Origin: Coffea arabica
Lineage: Eukaryota > Streptophyta > Magnoliopsida > Gentianales > Rubiaceae
Direction of reading: 5' to 3'
Length of the DNA stretch: 64,000 bases
NCBI RefSeq assembly: GCF_036785885.1
Contig: NC_092326.1
Span: forward strand, 372,001-436,000
Below, piece after piece: positions 23,258 to 34,400 of this stretch (its first letter is position 1; each line of letters opens with the position of its first letter). The notes below the pieces were generated by a model that had not been told where the DNA came from, did not search any database, and was given only the letters and a program-made list of their open reading frames with translations. The translations under genes and the position numbers were made by a program.

Positions 23258-23752
23258 TCACTTCAAATCTTTGATAGCTTCTTCAAAAACTGTAGGATCA
23301 CAATCGGAAAACAGTGCAAAATATGTAAGTGGGTCTTCAAATTGATCAATTCTAGTTACCTCATAATCAATCATCCATGCAGATCTTTTTCTAATACGTT
23401 GAGGCCGTCCTTCATCTTCTGCTACTATTTGGGAATTTAATACATTATCTAGACCATTTGGTGGAATTTGTTCTGTCAACTGCTGCCTATTTTCTTCATC
23501 AACTCCATCAAAATCAGCAGGTATTTGTTGTTTAATAATATTGCTGCTCCATGGCCAAAAATTTTCCTCATTAAAAATTACATCTCGACTGATGACAATT
23601 TTCTTGGTGATAGGATTATACAGCTTATAGGCTTTGGATTGATCACTAACACCAAGAAAAATGCATTTCTTCCCCTTGTTATCTAGCTTTGTCCTCTTTT
23701 GCTCTGGAACATGAGCATAGGCAATGCATCCAAAAATTTTGAAGTGATCCAC
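23258..23752 (-). pseudogene. copia integrase C-terminal region
   Basis: 164 codons with HFKIFGCIAYAHVPEQKRTK, typical of the copia integrase C-terminus, then the variable linker to RT (RRIRKRSAWMIDYEV-type segment). It is closed by a TGA at 23258-23260 where a Trp is usual. Upstream, a TGA at 23771-23773 and a frameshift near the A-run at about 23876-23882 cut it from the integrase core. Confidence 0.85.
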
Positions 23753-23849
23753 TGTTGGTTTTCGTCCGTTTCATGCTTCTTCAGGCGTCATATTTTTAAC
23801 AGCAAGTGTGGGACTTCTGTTCAATATATGAACGCTCCAGTTGACAGTT

Positions 23850-24401
23850 TCAGGCCAAAAATTTTTTAGAACACCATTTTTTTGTCAAAATGCTCCTTAC
23901 CATATTCAATATTGTACAATTCTTCCTCTCTGCAACACCATTCTGTTGTGGCGTATAAGCTGCTGTAAGTTGCTTCTGAATTCCATGCTCCTCACAAAAA
24001 TTTATGAATTCTTGTGAATTATACTCTCCACCACGATTACTGCGGAAAAATTTTATGAATTTGCTTGCTTCCTTTTCGACAAGAGTCATGAAATTTTTGA
24101 ACGCTGAAAATGTTTCAGATTTTTCCTGCAAAAAATAGATCCAAGTTTTTTGACTATAATCATCAGTAAACGTCATAAAATAACGTTTTTCACCATTAGA
24201 TGACGGATTTATGGGTCCGCATAGATCAGAGTGAACCAGCTCCAAGACATTTTTTGCTCTCCACGATTTTCCTTTTGGAAAGCTATCTCGATGTTGTTTG
24301 CCAACAACACATTCATCACAAACTTCTGAAGGAGTTGTGATTTGAGGTAAACCAGCTACCATATTTTTCTGTTGCAAAGTTTTCAGTCCACCAAAATTCA
24401 A
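23850..24401 (-). pseudogene. copia integrase core (catalytic residue changed)
   Basis: Contains the GAG-pre-integrase end, the zinc-binding tail (CDECVVGKQHRDSFPKG) and the integrase core: first Asp in HSDLCGP, the second motif as RSNRGGEY where the catalytic Asp is replaced by Asn, and the Glu in GVAERKN. Loss of the second Asp of the D,D(35)E triad should abolish strand transfer. The frame is continuous with the gag frame except for the TGA at 24426-24428. Confidence 0.88.
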
Positions 24402-24425
24402 ATGTCCATAACGAAAATGCCATAA

Positions 24426-25793
24426 TCATGCCACATCTTTCGATTTTGTCGAGAAACATGAATGAGTCAACTTTTGCAAATAGAGTGGGAACATACGATT
24501 TGCCGTCATCTTAACTTGAGCAATTAAGTCCAACTTTGCATCTTGAATCTGACATACACCATCTTTGATTGAAATCTCGTACCCTTTTTCGAGCAACTGA
24601 CCCACGCTAAGCAAATTTGTCTTTAAGTCTGGAACAAAAAGAATATCAGTAATAGTGTGGGTAGAAGAATTTTCTTTAGCTTGGATAATTACCCTTCCTT
24701 TTCCCATAACAAAAATTGTAGAGTTGTCACCAAACTTGACAGTGCTACGGAATGACTCGTCCAATTCAGAGAATATCTTTTTATCTCCACACATGTGATT
24801 GCTACAACCGGTTTCTAAATACCACGTGTTTTGTTGAGTTTCTTCACTCATGTGGCACACCATCAAAAGAGACACTTCTTCTTCTTTTTCTGCAAAATTA
24901 GTCCTTTCTCCATTTTGTCTATTCAAATTAGTTCGACATTCGGACTGATAATAGCCATACCTATGACATTTGTAGCATTCAACATTGGACTTGTCTACTG
25001 ATTTTGGCCTTTGATTTGTTAATGGATAGCCTCCTCGTCCTCTTCTTCTTCCTTGAAATTGATTTTCTTGGTGCTGGTATTGTTGTTGTTGGTTGTCATG
25101 ATCATTATTTCCTCTACCTCTGCCTCTGCCTCTGCCTTTGCCTCCTTTCCATGTTGAGTGACTTTCTGCTGAAGCCACCAGTGCTTGCTCCTCTTTCTCT
25201 TGCTGGTTAATTTTTTGCTCATGAACCAACAAAGAGCTCTGTAACTCATCAATTGAAATTGCATCAATATCTTTCGATTCCTCTATACAGCATACAACAA
25301 AATTAAATTTTGTTATCATTGATCGAAGAATCTTCTGGACAATGGTGGTTTCCTTCAAATTTTCTCCATGGATCCTCATGTTGTTAGCGATTGCCATCGT
25401 TCTTGCGAAATAATCAGTGACTAATTCGCTTGACTTCATGCGTAAAGTCTCAAATTCGGTCCGAAGAGCTTGAAGCTGCACCCGCTTCGCCTTTGCATTT
25501 CCTTGATACTTTTTCTTCATGGAGTCCCAAATTTGTTTGGAGGTATCTTTGCTAAGAATTGTCTTCAAAATGGCCCGATCAATAGCTTGAAAAAGATAAT
25601 TTTTGGCTTTAAGATCTTTCAGTTTCAATGCTTCCAACTCCATTTTCTGCACCTCTGACAATATTTCTCCAGCTGTTGGCTCTGCTACTCCAGATTCGAC
25701 AACCTGCCAATACTCCTTGGATCTCAAGAAGTTCTCCATTAGCATGCTCCAATGATCATAGTGACCGTCAAAGCGAGGAATTGTTGGCTGCAC
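24426..25793 (-). pseudogene. copia gag and protease region (key residues changed)
   Basis: 455 codons from the ATG. The gag domain has the usual FDG.....W...M start. The nucleic-acid-binding knuckle reads CYKCHRYGYYQSEC, where the conserved zinc-binding His is Tyr. The protease reads WYLETGCSNHM, where the catalytic Asp of the D-[ST]-G motif is Glu. It ends at TGA 24426-24428, where the family normally has Trp. Both residue changes predict loss of function independent of the stops. Confidence 0.9.
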
Positions 25794-25866
25794 AAAATTG
25801 TCAGTGGCTATCGTAATTTACCAACACAATTCTCACAACTCACTTTTGTTTTCACTCACAAGCCTA

Positions 25867-25878
25867 GCTCTGGTACCA
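25867..25878 (-). other. copia primer-binding site
   Basis: TGGTACCAGAGC on the minus strand, one base from the 5' LTR end. It differs by one base from TGGTATCAGAGC, the common plant initiator-Met tRNA primer site. Confidence 0.88.
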
Positions 25879-25879
25879 C

Positions 25880-26171
25880 TGATACAAATGTTGAGGCAAA
25901 TAATAAGAGAAGCAAAGGACAAATGTTTCTTTCTTTGTAAAACTTACACCACTTATAACATGAAATTACTCTATTTATAGAGTTTAAACCAACTCCACTA
26001 ACTATCCCACTAACTAACTCCACTAACTATCCCAATAACTCCACTCACTCCACTAGCAACTCCACTAACTCCACTAGGTACTCCACTAATCCCACTAGTT
26101 ATTCCACTAACTCCACTAATTAGGTAGCATAAACAAATATGATTAATTAACAACGGTAAATATTTCTAACA
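25880..26171 (-). repeat. Ty1/copia 5' LTR (292 bp)
   Basis: Same ends as the other LTR (TGATACAAAT to TTTCTAACA on the plus strand). It carries a 4-bp expansion of the CCACTAACT array relative to the 3' LTR. The right TSD copy is at 26172-26176. Confidence 0.93.
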
Positions 26172-27060
26172 TCTACAACTAACATATTTAAAATTTGAGA
26201 GATACTAGTTCAAGTGTCCTAGGGAGTATTTGGGCTGAAGGCGATAGCAGACTTATCTAGATTGGTACATTATCTTGATACTCGTTTGTAGGCTTGAATC
26301 ATCCTCTAAAAATTAATAGCTTCCTCTAAAGTGGTTTTGCTAAAGAAAAAATTATTATCCACAAGCAAGAGTTGGGCTAAAGACGATAGCAAATTTATCC
26401 AAATTAATACATTGTCCTGATGCCCGTTCATAGGTTTGAATCACTCTCTGAAAATTAATAGCTTCCTCCAAAGTGGTTTTGCCAAAGAGAAGAGTATCAT
26501 CTACGAACAAGATATGAGATATCAATGGAGCCTTATAGTTATCAGCAACTCCCTTCAATTTAGCATATTGAGAGGACTCTTGTAAAAGACAAGAGAGTGC
26601 TCCCACAAATAATAAATAAATAAGGTGATAAAGGGTTGCCCTGTCTAAGTCTTCTCTGTGGAGTAATGGATCCAAATTCAGCACCATTGAGCATAAAAGA
26701 AAATGTAACCGAGGAGAAGCACATATTTATTAATGAGATGAACTTTGTGTCAAAACCATGTGCACTCATGACTCTAAGAAGAAAGTTTTTCTCAACCATG
26801 TCAAAATCCTTGCTCATTAAACCTTCCCTTTCCTAGCTTTTAGTTTTGATATAGTGATGAAACTCATAAATAACAAGCATATTATCTGTAATTAACCTAC
26901 CTAGAATAAAAGCAAATTGAGACTCAGAAATGATATGAGGCAGAGTAGTCCTAGTTCTTTTAGCCAAAACTTTGGATGCTAGATTGTAAATAACATTGCA
27001 AAGGCTAATAGGCCTAAATTGAGAGATTTAGCCTAGATTCTTACGTTTTGGAATGAGGAC
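26172..27060 (-). pseudogene. LINE reverse transcriptase remnant
   Basis: Minus-strand fragments in three frames: [16 protein letters not shown] (about 26990), [15 protein letters not shown] (about 26910), RLRQGNPLSPYLFIICGSTLL (about 26620), and HILFVDDTLLFGKTTLEEA (about 26490), where the usual F-A-D-D reads F-V-D-D. Several stops and frameshifts. Typical plant L1-clade RT order. Confidence 0.85.
26232..26514. repeat. 142-bp tandem duplication inside the LINE
   Basis: Copy 1 starts GGGCTGAAGGCGATAGCA at 26232, copy 2 starts GGGCTAAAGACGATAGCA at 26374. The copies are clearly diverged. The period of 142 is not a multiple of three, so it disrupts the RT frame. Confidence 0.8.
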
Positions 27061-27608
27061 AATATGCATAAAATTGGCACTACTACTAAAGCCACCATTA
27101 TTTAAGAAGGATAAGACAAACTTGGTGATGTCCCACCCTACAACATTCTAATATTTTTGAAAAAATGGGACTAAAGCTATTAGGACCAGGAGATTTATAA
27201 GGGTGTGATTGAGAGAGAGCTTTTGATACCTCTTTGCTGTGAAAGTCTTGAGAGATTGTATATTCATCTCTGAAGTCACTTTAGCTCTAACGTGCTCAAG
27301 AATAAGTTGCAAATCTCATTCCGATTGATTTGAATGGGAGAAACTTTTTCCAAAATGATTAGTAATGATCACCACTATGACATTTGAATTTTTGCTACAT
27401 CTTCTATCAGGATGTTTAAAGCCTCTAATTGTCTCGTCGTTTGGATGCATGAGCATGGAAGAAGGAAGTATTCCTATCACCAAATTTATACCAATGCCAC
27501 TTCGCCCTTTGTTTCCACCTCATGCCTTCCTTGTCAGGAGTTTCTCAAGCGAATGCGCAAGGCTGCCTATTTTGGATTTGGTGGAATCCAAGCTTGTCCG
27601 TTGCTGGA
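27061..27608 (-). pseudogene. LINE internal segment (RT N-terminal side), degraded
   Basis: Lies between the recognisable RT and the small MITE and is consistent with the linker between endonuclease and RT. No domain motif can be read with confidence. Confidence 0.5.
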
Positions 27609-27617
27609 AAACATTAA

Positions 27618-28029
27618 GGGTAAATTACATTTTACCCCCCTGTGATTTACCTTTTTTTTACATAACCCCCCTATAGTTTCAAAAGTTATACATAATCCCC
27701 TCATGGTTTGGATTAAAGTGTCAAAGTAACGGAAATAGTCATTGGAAGTGAAACTTCTAAAAATGTCGAAATTGCCCTTATAAATACATGACACATTAAT
27801 CCCGTATGCTTTTTATATTTTACCATATAACCCCCTTATAGTTTAGTACTTTATCATATAACTCCCTTATGATTTTCAAAATATACACATATGACGTCAT
27901 TACGAATGATCATTTCCGTCACTTTGACACTTTAATTCAAACCATAAGGGGGTTATGTATGGCTTTTAAAACCACTGGGGAGTTATGTGAAAAACGCTAA
28001 ACCACAAGGGGGTAAAGTGGAATTTACCC
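27618..28029. mobile_element. MULE-type MITE in the LINE (412 bp, 9-bp TSD)
   Basis: Ends GGGTAAATTACATTTTACCC and its complement; subterminal words ATAACCCCC and GGGGGTTAT recur in both arms. AAACATTAA at 27609-27617 and 28030-28038 is a perfect 9-bp TSD. No coding capacity. Confidence 0.9.
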
Positions 28030-28038
28030 AAACATTAA

Positions 28039-29053
28039 TTTTCTTCTTGTTCTGCTCCATTTCCCTTTTAACATTTCCAAATGATGCTTTGCTCCATGCC
28101 ATTAAACCCAGCTTACAATCTTCAAGGCTTATGTTAACATCCTCACCAGAAATCCATCCTTCTAGGGTTACTCAATACGTTCCTTTGACATTAAACCACA
28201 TGGCCTAAAGCCTGAAAGGGCAATTTTTCTTCCTTTCAAAGGGATCGGTGGTCCTATCTTTGGTAGTCACCAATATTGGGCGATGATCGAAGACATGGGA
28301 AAAGAGATAGTTGATAGTTGACCATGGGAAAATTGAACACCAGGCTTGAATTTGATCAGCACAAGCTCTATCGAGACAGGCTCTACTCGTGTTCAGAGCG
28401 ATAGGATTGCTGAGCCAAGTATATTTATATCCTTCGAAACCAAGATCCGAGAGCTCACAATAATTGAGTGCATCACAAAAAGAGCTAATTTGCCATCATG
28501 GTCAATTAACAAGTTCTTGGAACTCATCTTAACTTAAAACTTCTTTACGACCCCCAAATCAGAGCCAAGGCAGATGGGAGCAGTTTTCCAATGTTTTAAA
28601 ACTCGACCATGCATCTTGCCTGAGAGAGGTATTGGGTTCGCCATAAATGCCTGTGATTCTCCATGATTCTATTGTCCCGAAGCTACTCCTGACAATTGCA
28701 TCGATATGTCACTAGGAAAAACTCAGAGTAGAGACATCAATATCTTTCGCCCAAATGAGGGCTGGACGACCAGAATTGCTGCTGGAATCAACAGAAATAC
28801 CAAAAAAATTAATCCTAGACTTCAATTGATCTACTACTCTACTATTGCATTTTGTTTCACAAAGGAATAACATTTTGGAAGCTTCTTGTCCGGCTAAATC
28901 ACAAACTTCACAAACCATCGATGGATTCCCAAGCCCAGAACAATTCCAACTTATGAGATTCATCATGCTCGGCAGTGCTGGCTTTTCATAGGTAGTAGCA
29001 CTAGTAACTAGTAAGAGGAAGAAATACTTCATTAGCTTCACCAATGAATTCAA
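28039..29053 (-). pseudogene. LINE endonuclease region remnant
   Basis: The 28712-29053 part encodes NLISWNCSGLGNPSMV then FLCETK, the N-terminal motifs of an apurinic-type LINE endonuclease (WN.RGLG, ..ET). The downstream half is broken by stops and frameshifts. Confidence 0.8.
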
Positions 29054-29530
29054 GCTTCTTCATCCACAAGTTTATGGTTTTTGGACGTCAAGTTTCGATC
29101 CTTGGATCGTTTCAATTTCCTTTTCCCTGAGGCTTTGGCGGAAATGGATCCTGTGGGAGAGACTCATGTTGAAGAATTCGGATTCCTTTTCCAAACTCCC
29201 CATTTCGCTCCTTCAATTTGTAAAGGAACTAAGATCAGAAATTGGCTCTCAATATGAATTTGGGCATTTGCTTCAATTAATTTTTTTTTATGTGGCCTAT
29301 CATTAGGATCCGTATCCACTAGCATGTCATTGGAGGAGTCAGCATTTATCTCAATTAATGGCTCCTTCCCTTTCCCTTATCAGTTACAATAACTTCAATG
29401 GGAGTATTCTCAGCCTATGTCGGAGACAATTCTGCCAAACTAGACTCCTTATCTTTACTTACCAAACATATTTCCGGATGAATCCCACTATTGTCAGTTT
29501 GAGTTGTAATTTGTTTGTATTAATCCCACT

Positions 29531-31456
29531 ATCGTAAGTCCTTGTAATCTTATTTTAAAAAAGAAAAAAGTGACCCAATATTGACTAAAATTCAGAATAG
29601 CAATAACTGCAAATGGATCTTGATTTTTGGGACTCCAAATTACCAAATAAAATTGGGTTTCAAATCCAAAACTAATACCATAAGCTTAAACTCTCTTGGT
29701 GGACATAAATAATTTGTGTGATATTTTACCATTTGTTTTATCATTTACCTTGACTTTTATAAGATTACATAAAAAGTTCTGTGATATGCCATGTTTTTTA
29801 GTAGATTTCACGAGATTTTTATATATAGAGTTCACGCATATTAAATCTATTGTAGATGATGACACTGATATATATCTAAAATTTCAAAATTACAAATCCA
29901 ATGTGTCCCGTCAAGGATCACGTTAGTCATTTTGAAGTAATCATTAACCTGCTGTAACATGAAAAAGCAATCATTTTTCTTTCACTGACCAAATTTTAAC
30001 AATATGTTATTAAACTCGGATTGGATGGTGACTCAACTAAACTATTGGGTTGGGGTCAACTAGTCGGATAGGTCAGACCGTTCTCAAAAATCCACTAACG
30101 TCAGCATGATATCATAATTATTTTATATTTTTATAAGTTTCAGTAATATTGATATCATAATTATTATATTTGATCAATCATAGAAAATGTTCCAAAAATA
30201 TTAGACTTGCAATCAAATATACATCTAATAATTATATATAAAAAAATGTAAGTTCACAGCTAAAATATGTCCATTCACTAAAACTACTTGTAAAACTAAA
30301 TTAAAACAAATTAATGCAAGTTGGAATCACTTATTCTAAATTGATAAAATCATAGGGACGAAAACATGTTGATTTAGAAATCATTCAAGAAAACAAGTAA
30401 TTTTGGTACTTACACTAAGTGGGTGACGTTTCTTATTCCTATTAATAAATGAATGTGTTACAATTTCAGTAACTTAAATTATGTTTGGAAAAAATAAGAA
30501 AGAAAAATTTGAGAACCGGATCAACCCGTTGAATCGAGTTACTAATTTAATCGAATTTTTACGATTTTGATTGATTTTTGACCAAAACAATTTTATGCTA
30601 CAAATCATCTCGAAAAGAAGACCGGTTCATGATCGAAGCAGTCGGTCCGATCCGGTCCGGATCTAATAACACTGATTTTTAATAACAACAATGATCGTTA
30701 GATTAACACACAATACTGTAGATAACAATCGTAAGACGAGTTTGATGCTGAACAGCAGCGTTTTGTGCCATCTCCAAGCTTATTGAGACAGCCACATAAC
30801 CAAGTACCTCAAACCTGTACTTAACAACATCAAATTCGAGCACTAATTGTTAAAATTCCAGCTGCAAAAGGGGCCTCAAGGCCTTTTGAAGAAAACTTCT
30901 GATGCGGAGAAAGGTACACTTTCAACTCAAAAATTGAATAACAAGCAGGAATCTTCTCTTCCCACAAAAAGGAAGGGGATTGTAGTCTTGTATGGTACAA
31001 ATATTCCACAGTAACAAGAAGTGGCCCAGAACGTCAAAACTTTCTGGCCATGAAAAATCCAATGTTAAATCATTATAATCATCATGATACAAAGATAACT
31101 ACTGGCTAAACCATATCGCTATAGCCACATGCACCATAAACATCAGAACAAGAAATGGTAGTGATTGTTACAAGGGAAATGTCAAGGGGACCACCATTCA
31201 GTCAGGCGCTGAAAACACAAATTCTTGCAAAAGATGTCCCGGATCAATACCTGTCAGGGGCAACAACATTTGGAGCATGGCAAACAATAATATGTGATGG
31301 CAAGATCAACCCCAAGATCAGCTAAAAGATCCTACAGTCCCATCACACTCACTTATAAGCATTGTTGATCAAGCACCTTAGCACTAGCTGGAACTGACTG
31401 GAGAAGCACAGGAAGTCATCCAGGGATCAACTTTGGATACAATGTAACATCCATGC
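29531..31456. other. intergenic and presumed EXO1 3' flank
   Basis: Contains one candidate TIR element (30006-30670, listed separately). The last few hundred bases next to 31457 should include the EXO1 3' UTR (minus strand). No other gene recognised. Confidence 0.45.
30006..30670. mobile_element. candidate TIR element (665 bp)
   Basis: Left end GTTATTAAACTCGGATTGGA; right end read on the complement GTTATTAGATCCGGACCGGA. The match is good over ~25 bp with a few differences. Both ends contain the CCGGATC-like words frequent in some plant DNA elements. No convincing TSD. Confidence 0.45.
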
Positions 31457-34400
31457 TCAGAGTCTACGGGAAGTTGATGATGTCTTCTTACTTGGTGCAT
31501 ATGCAAATTTACTGAGATCCATGTTGCTGGACGACCTTTACATAAGAGGTAAGACTAGGTCAATCCAAAAACTCGGATTGGCTAGAAATTACACCATAAA
31601 CCAATGCTATGGTTACCTGGTTCTACATGTGTTCTTTACATCTTTAAGGGGTGCGCGGAGACCACTTGCACGAGAACCATTTGACGTGAATTTAAATGAT
31701 GATATGACTGAGGCAAATTTTTCCATTGACTTCTCTGCTATATCAGAATAATGTCCTAAGTGAGAGATATTACACCCAAATTTTCCTTCTTGAGCGTTTG
31801 TGTCTCTAGTTGTGTCACCAACCATGGAAGTATCATCACCTGACACAGATAAACAAATTATGTCTCTACTAAAATGTCCTCTTCTCTAGATTGCTACAAA
31901 GTAATCATACACCTTTGTGCAATTGGAAAAGTAAATTTACATTTATAGAACAGATAGTCCCAGTCCTAAATCTTTCAAACTATTTGATAATACCAGTGCA
32001 ATAGAACCAGTTACTACAGTTGAAAGTTCTATCACAAGATTCCATCTTTCAAAAAATTGCAGACTAGCCGAATAATCGTTTTAAGTTATGTACATATGGA
32101 GTTCTTCCAGGAAAAAAGAAAGACCCAACAAGGCCACAGAGTTTATCATCCCTGATCAACTATAAAAGAATTGTTTGAATGCCAAATAAGGCACTGATTG
32201 GGTTGCTATTGATAATTTGTGTTTATGTTAATGCTTCAACAAGTTGGTGGCCTAGCTCTTATCCTGGTCATAATTATTGGCATCAAGATGGCTAACAACC
32301 AAAGAACAAACATGGTGTACAAGACAAGCATTGTAAAAATACCTTAAAAGCACATTTACTGTCCATCTTTAGACAAGTACATGATGTGATATTGTCCTAA
32401 GCCAAGATAAACCACATAGAATTCTATCTAAAAGCTTGGACTAAGAAGACCATAATAGCCCAAATTTGTTTATCAGAAATTAAAAGTGTCCTTACTAGTA
32501 GCTTGGTGTTGAACAATTTTGGGCAATGGTCAAGACTCCCAATTACTAGAGCTACAATACATGCCTGAGGTGTTAAACCCCTGATCAGTTGGTAGGGAGA
32601 CGTAAGTACATGTTTGCAAACTATGAAGTCTGGGATGCCCCTGAAGAAGGAAGACATCAAATCCCCTTTAGCCTTAATGGACATCGATCTTTGTGGAAAC
32701 TGTTGGTCATTTAATACCCTTTTGACATGCTCAAGAATATCCTAATAAAACCTAAAATTAGAAACTTGTTAGGTACTAAGTAATCATTTAGGAGCCTTCG
32801 ATGAACTTGCTAGACTGCTAACAATTTACTGAGAATTATCTAAAGCAGAGAAAGTTTCAATTAATAAAACACAGCACAAGGTATGCTCCATTGATACATG
32901 TTATGGGACAGAAACTATATGGCCAGTATACACAACAGCTTCATCTCAGCATGTGGTCAGGAAAATTCCAACATGAATATGAATCTTACAAATTAGTAGT
33001 GATTAGTATTAAACTTTCTTTTTTGGTATGCTTATCAGAAAAAAACAAATTGTATATGCTTCTATATTAACCTAAAATTAAAAAATTTTCAACAACCTAA
33101 GCATTTTTATCCCATGCATTATCTCAAAAGTGGTGTAATATCTTTAGCTGCTCATCCACTTCATATCTACCCTCATATCAATTTCACTCCTAAAAGAAGC
33201 ATTCCTTCACATAACAACAAAAAATGTTGTTAAAGAGTTGTTTTCCCAGACCCACAATAATAATTCTATACGTCCAAACTTTTTCTAGATATCAAACTTC
33301 CGTCTGAACAATGTAAGTAAAGCCTATATTCCCTATTAGCCTTTCCTATTAAAGTATGTCAAATCAACCGTAAAATCCACAAACTTTCAACTGTCCTGCA
33401 ACTATACAGATGCAACCTGGTATTTTCTTCAGTCGAAAGAGTAAAGGTTTGTCTATAATGAAGTAAAACCAATGAACTGAACCTATTAACAAATTCATCG
33501 ACATCCCTTGTGTTACCAAAGTCTACCAGTGTCTACAGATGAGACCAGAGGTAACAAGCCATAGGATGAAATGTATCTGGTCCATTTAGTCCAAAGAAAG
33601 TGGAACCCATTGTCACATGCACTTCTAATCAGGATGAGTGAGCCAGATTCAAAGGTCATTACATCTATTCCAACACCCAAGAGTAGGTTGCTGACAGGGC
33701 CGTAAACAGTCTACAAGAACTAATATGGCAGTATATTAACATAGCAGCAGAGTGGAAGAGCCTAACAAACAAACATGTTGCCAAATCTTGTGCATTTGAA
33801 GAAAAAAGTTAATGGAAGGACAAACAGATATCAGTAGCAAACACACAGAACAAGATGGGAAAAAGAAGTGAATTCTAAATAACTTTAGTACTGCTGCCAA
33901 ATCTTGTGCATTTGAAGAAAAAAATTAATGCAACCACGAATAGATACAGTAACTAACACACAGAAAAAGATGGGAAAAAGAAGTCATTAAATTACTTTAG
34001 TACCGTTTTAGTAGCTCCATATGAAGCTTTTTGCAATTGAAATGAAGTATACCAGTACACGCTATTTAAGACTTGCTAAATGAGATAGTCCAAAAATCAA
34101 AATACAATTTGACTAATCAGAGTAGTCAATAATCTCAGTAACCTCATTATGCCCAAGTTTTTTAACCAGACAACAAAAGAAAATAATTTGCTGCAAAATA
34201 ATGCATTTCAACCCAGAAAAAGAACCTACTGACAATTCAAGAAGACCAAGCTGAGATATATACATACTTTGCATTGGAACAGCTGGACCCTTCAGCATAT
34301 CATTTCCCCTGGCATCTTCCTAAAATCATGCAAACCAAAAATATTAAAGCCGATTTTATTTCCTTTTTCTTTACTCAAAGAGAAGATTAGAACAAGACAA

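Larger units (their letters stand above)
21432..26171 (-). mobile_element. Ty1/copia retrotransposon, complete structure, coding region decayed
   Basis: 4740 bp on the minus strand: 5' LTR (25880-26171), tRNA-iMet-type primer site (25867-25878), gag, protease, integrase, reverse transcriptase and RNase H in copia order, polypurine tract (21720-21731), 3' LTR (21432-21719). A 5-bp TSD (TCTAC) flanks it. LTR divergence is about 1.7% (five substitutions in ~288 aligned sites), so insertion is recent. The polyprotein has at least five in-frame stops (24426, 23771, 23258, 23219 and 22988 as plus-strand low coordinates) and a frameshift near 23880, so it is not autonomous today. Confidence 0.93.
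19777..29530 (-). mobile_element. L1-type LINE, dead, interrupted by two later insertions
   Basis: Minus-strand pieces occur in the correct LINE order: endonuclease start (28712-29053), reverse transcriptase (about 26355-27060), RT C-terminus and linker (21276-21426), RT-associated zinc-binding region (20377-20952), then a 3' end near 19777-19783 with an A-tail (T7 on the plus strand). Many stops and frameshifts show it is old. A Ty1/copia element (21432-26171) and a MULE-type MITE (27618-28029) sit inside it; where each is removed with one TSD, LINE similarity continues. The 5' edge is uncertain; upstream of the endonuclease, toward 29.5 kb, sequence may be the end of ORF1. Confidence 0.8.

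Noticed and set aside
25004..25267. Open frames overlapping the copia gag region on other frames
   Set aside because: They are shadows of the Lys/Glu- and Arg/Gly-rich gag linker, not genes.
30006..30670. Assignment of the candidate TIR element to a superfamily
   Set aside because: No TSD of consistent length could be found, so only a low-confidence element call is kept.
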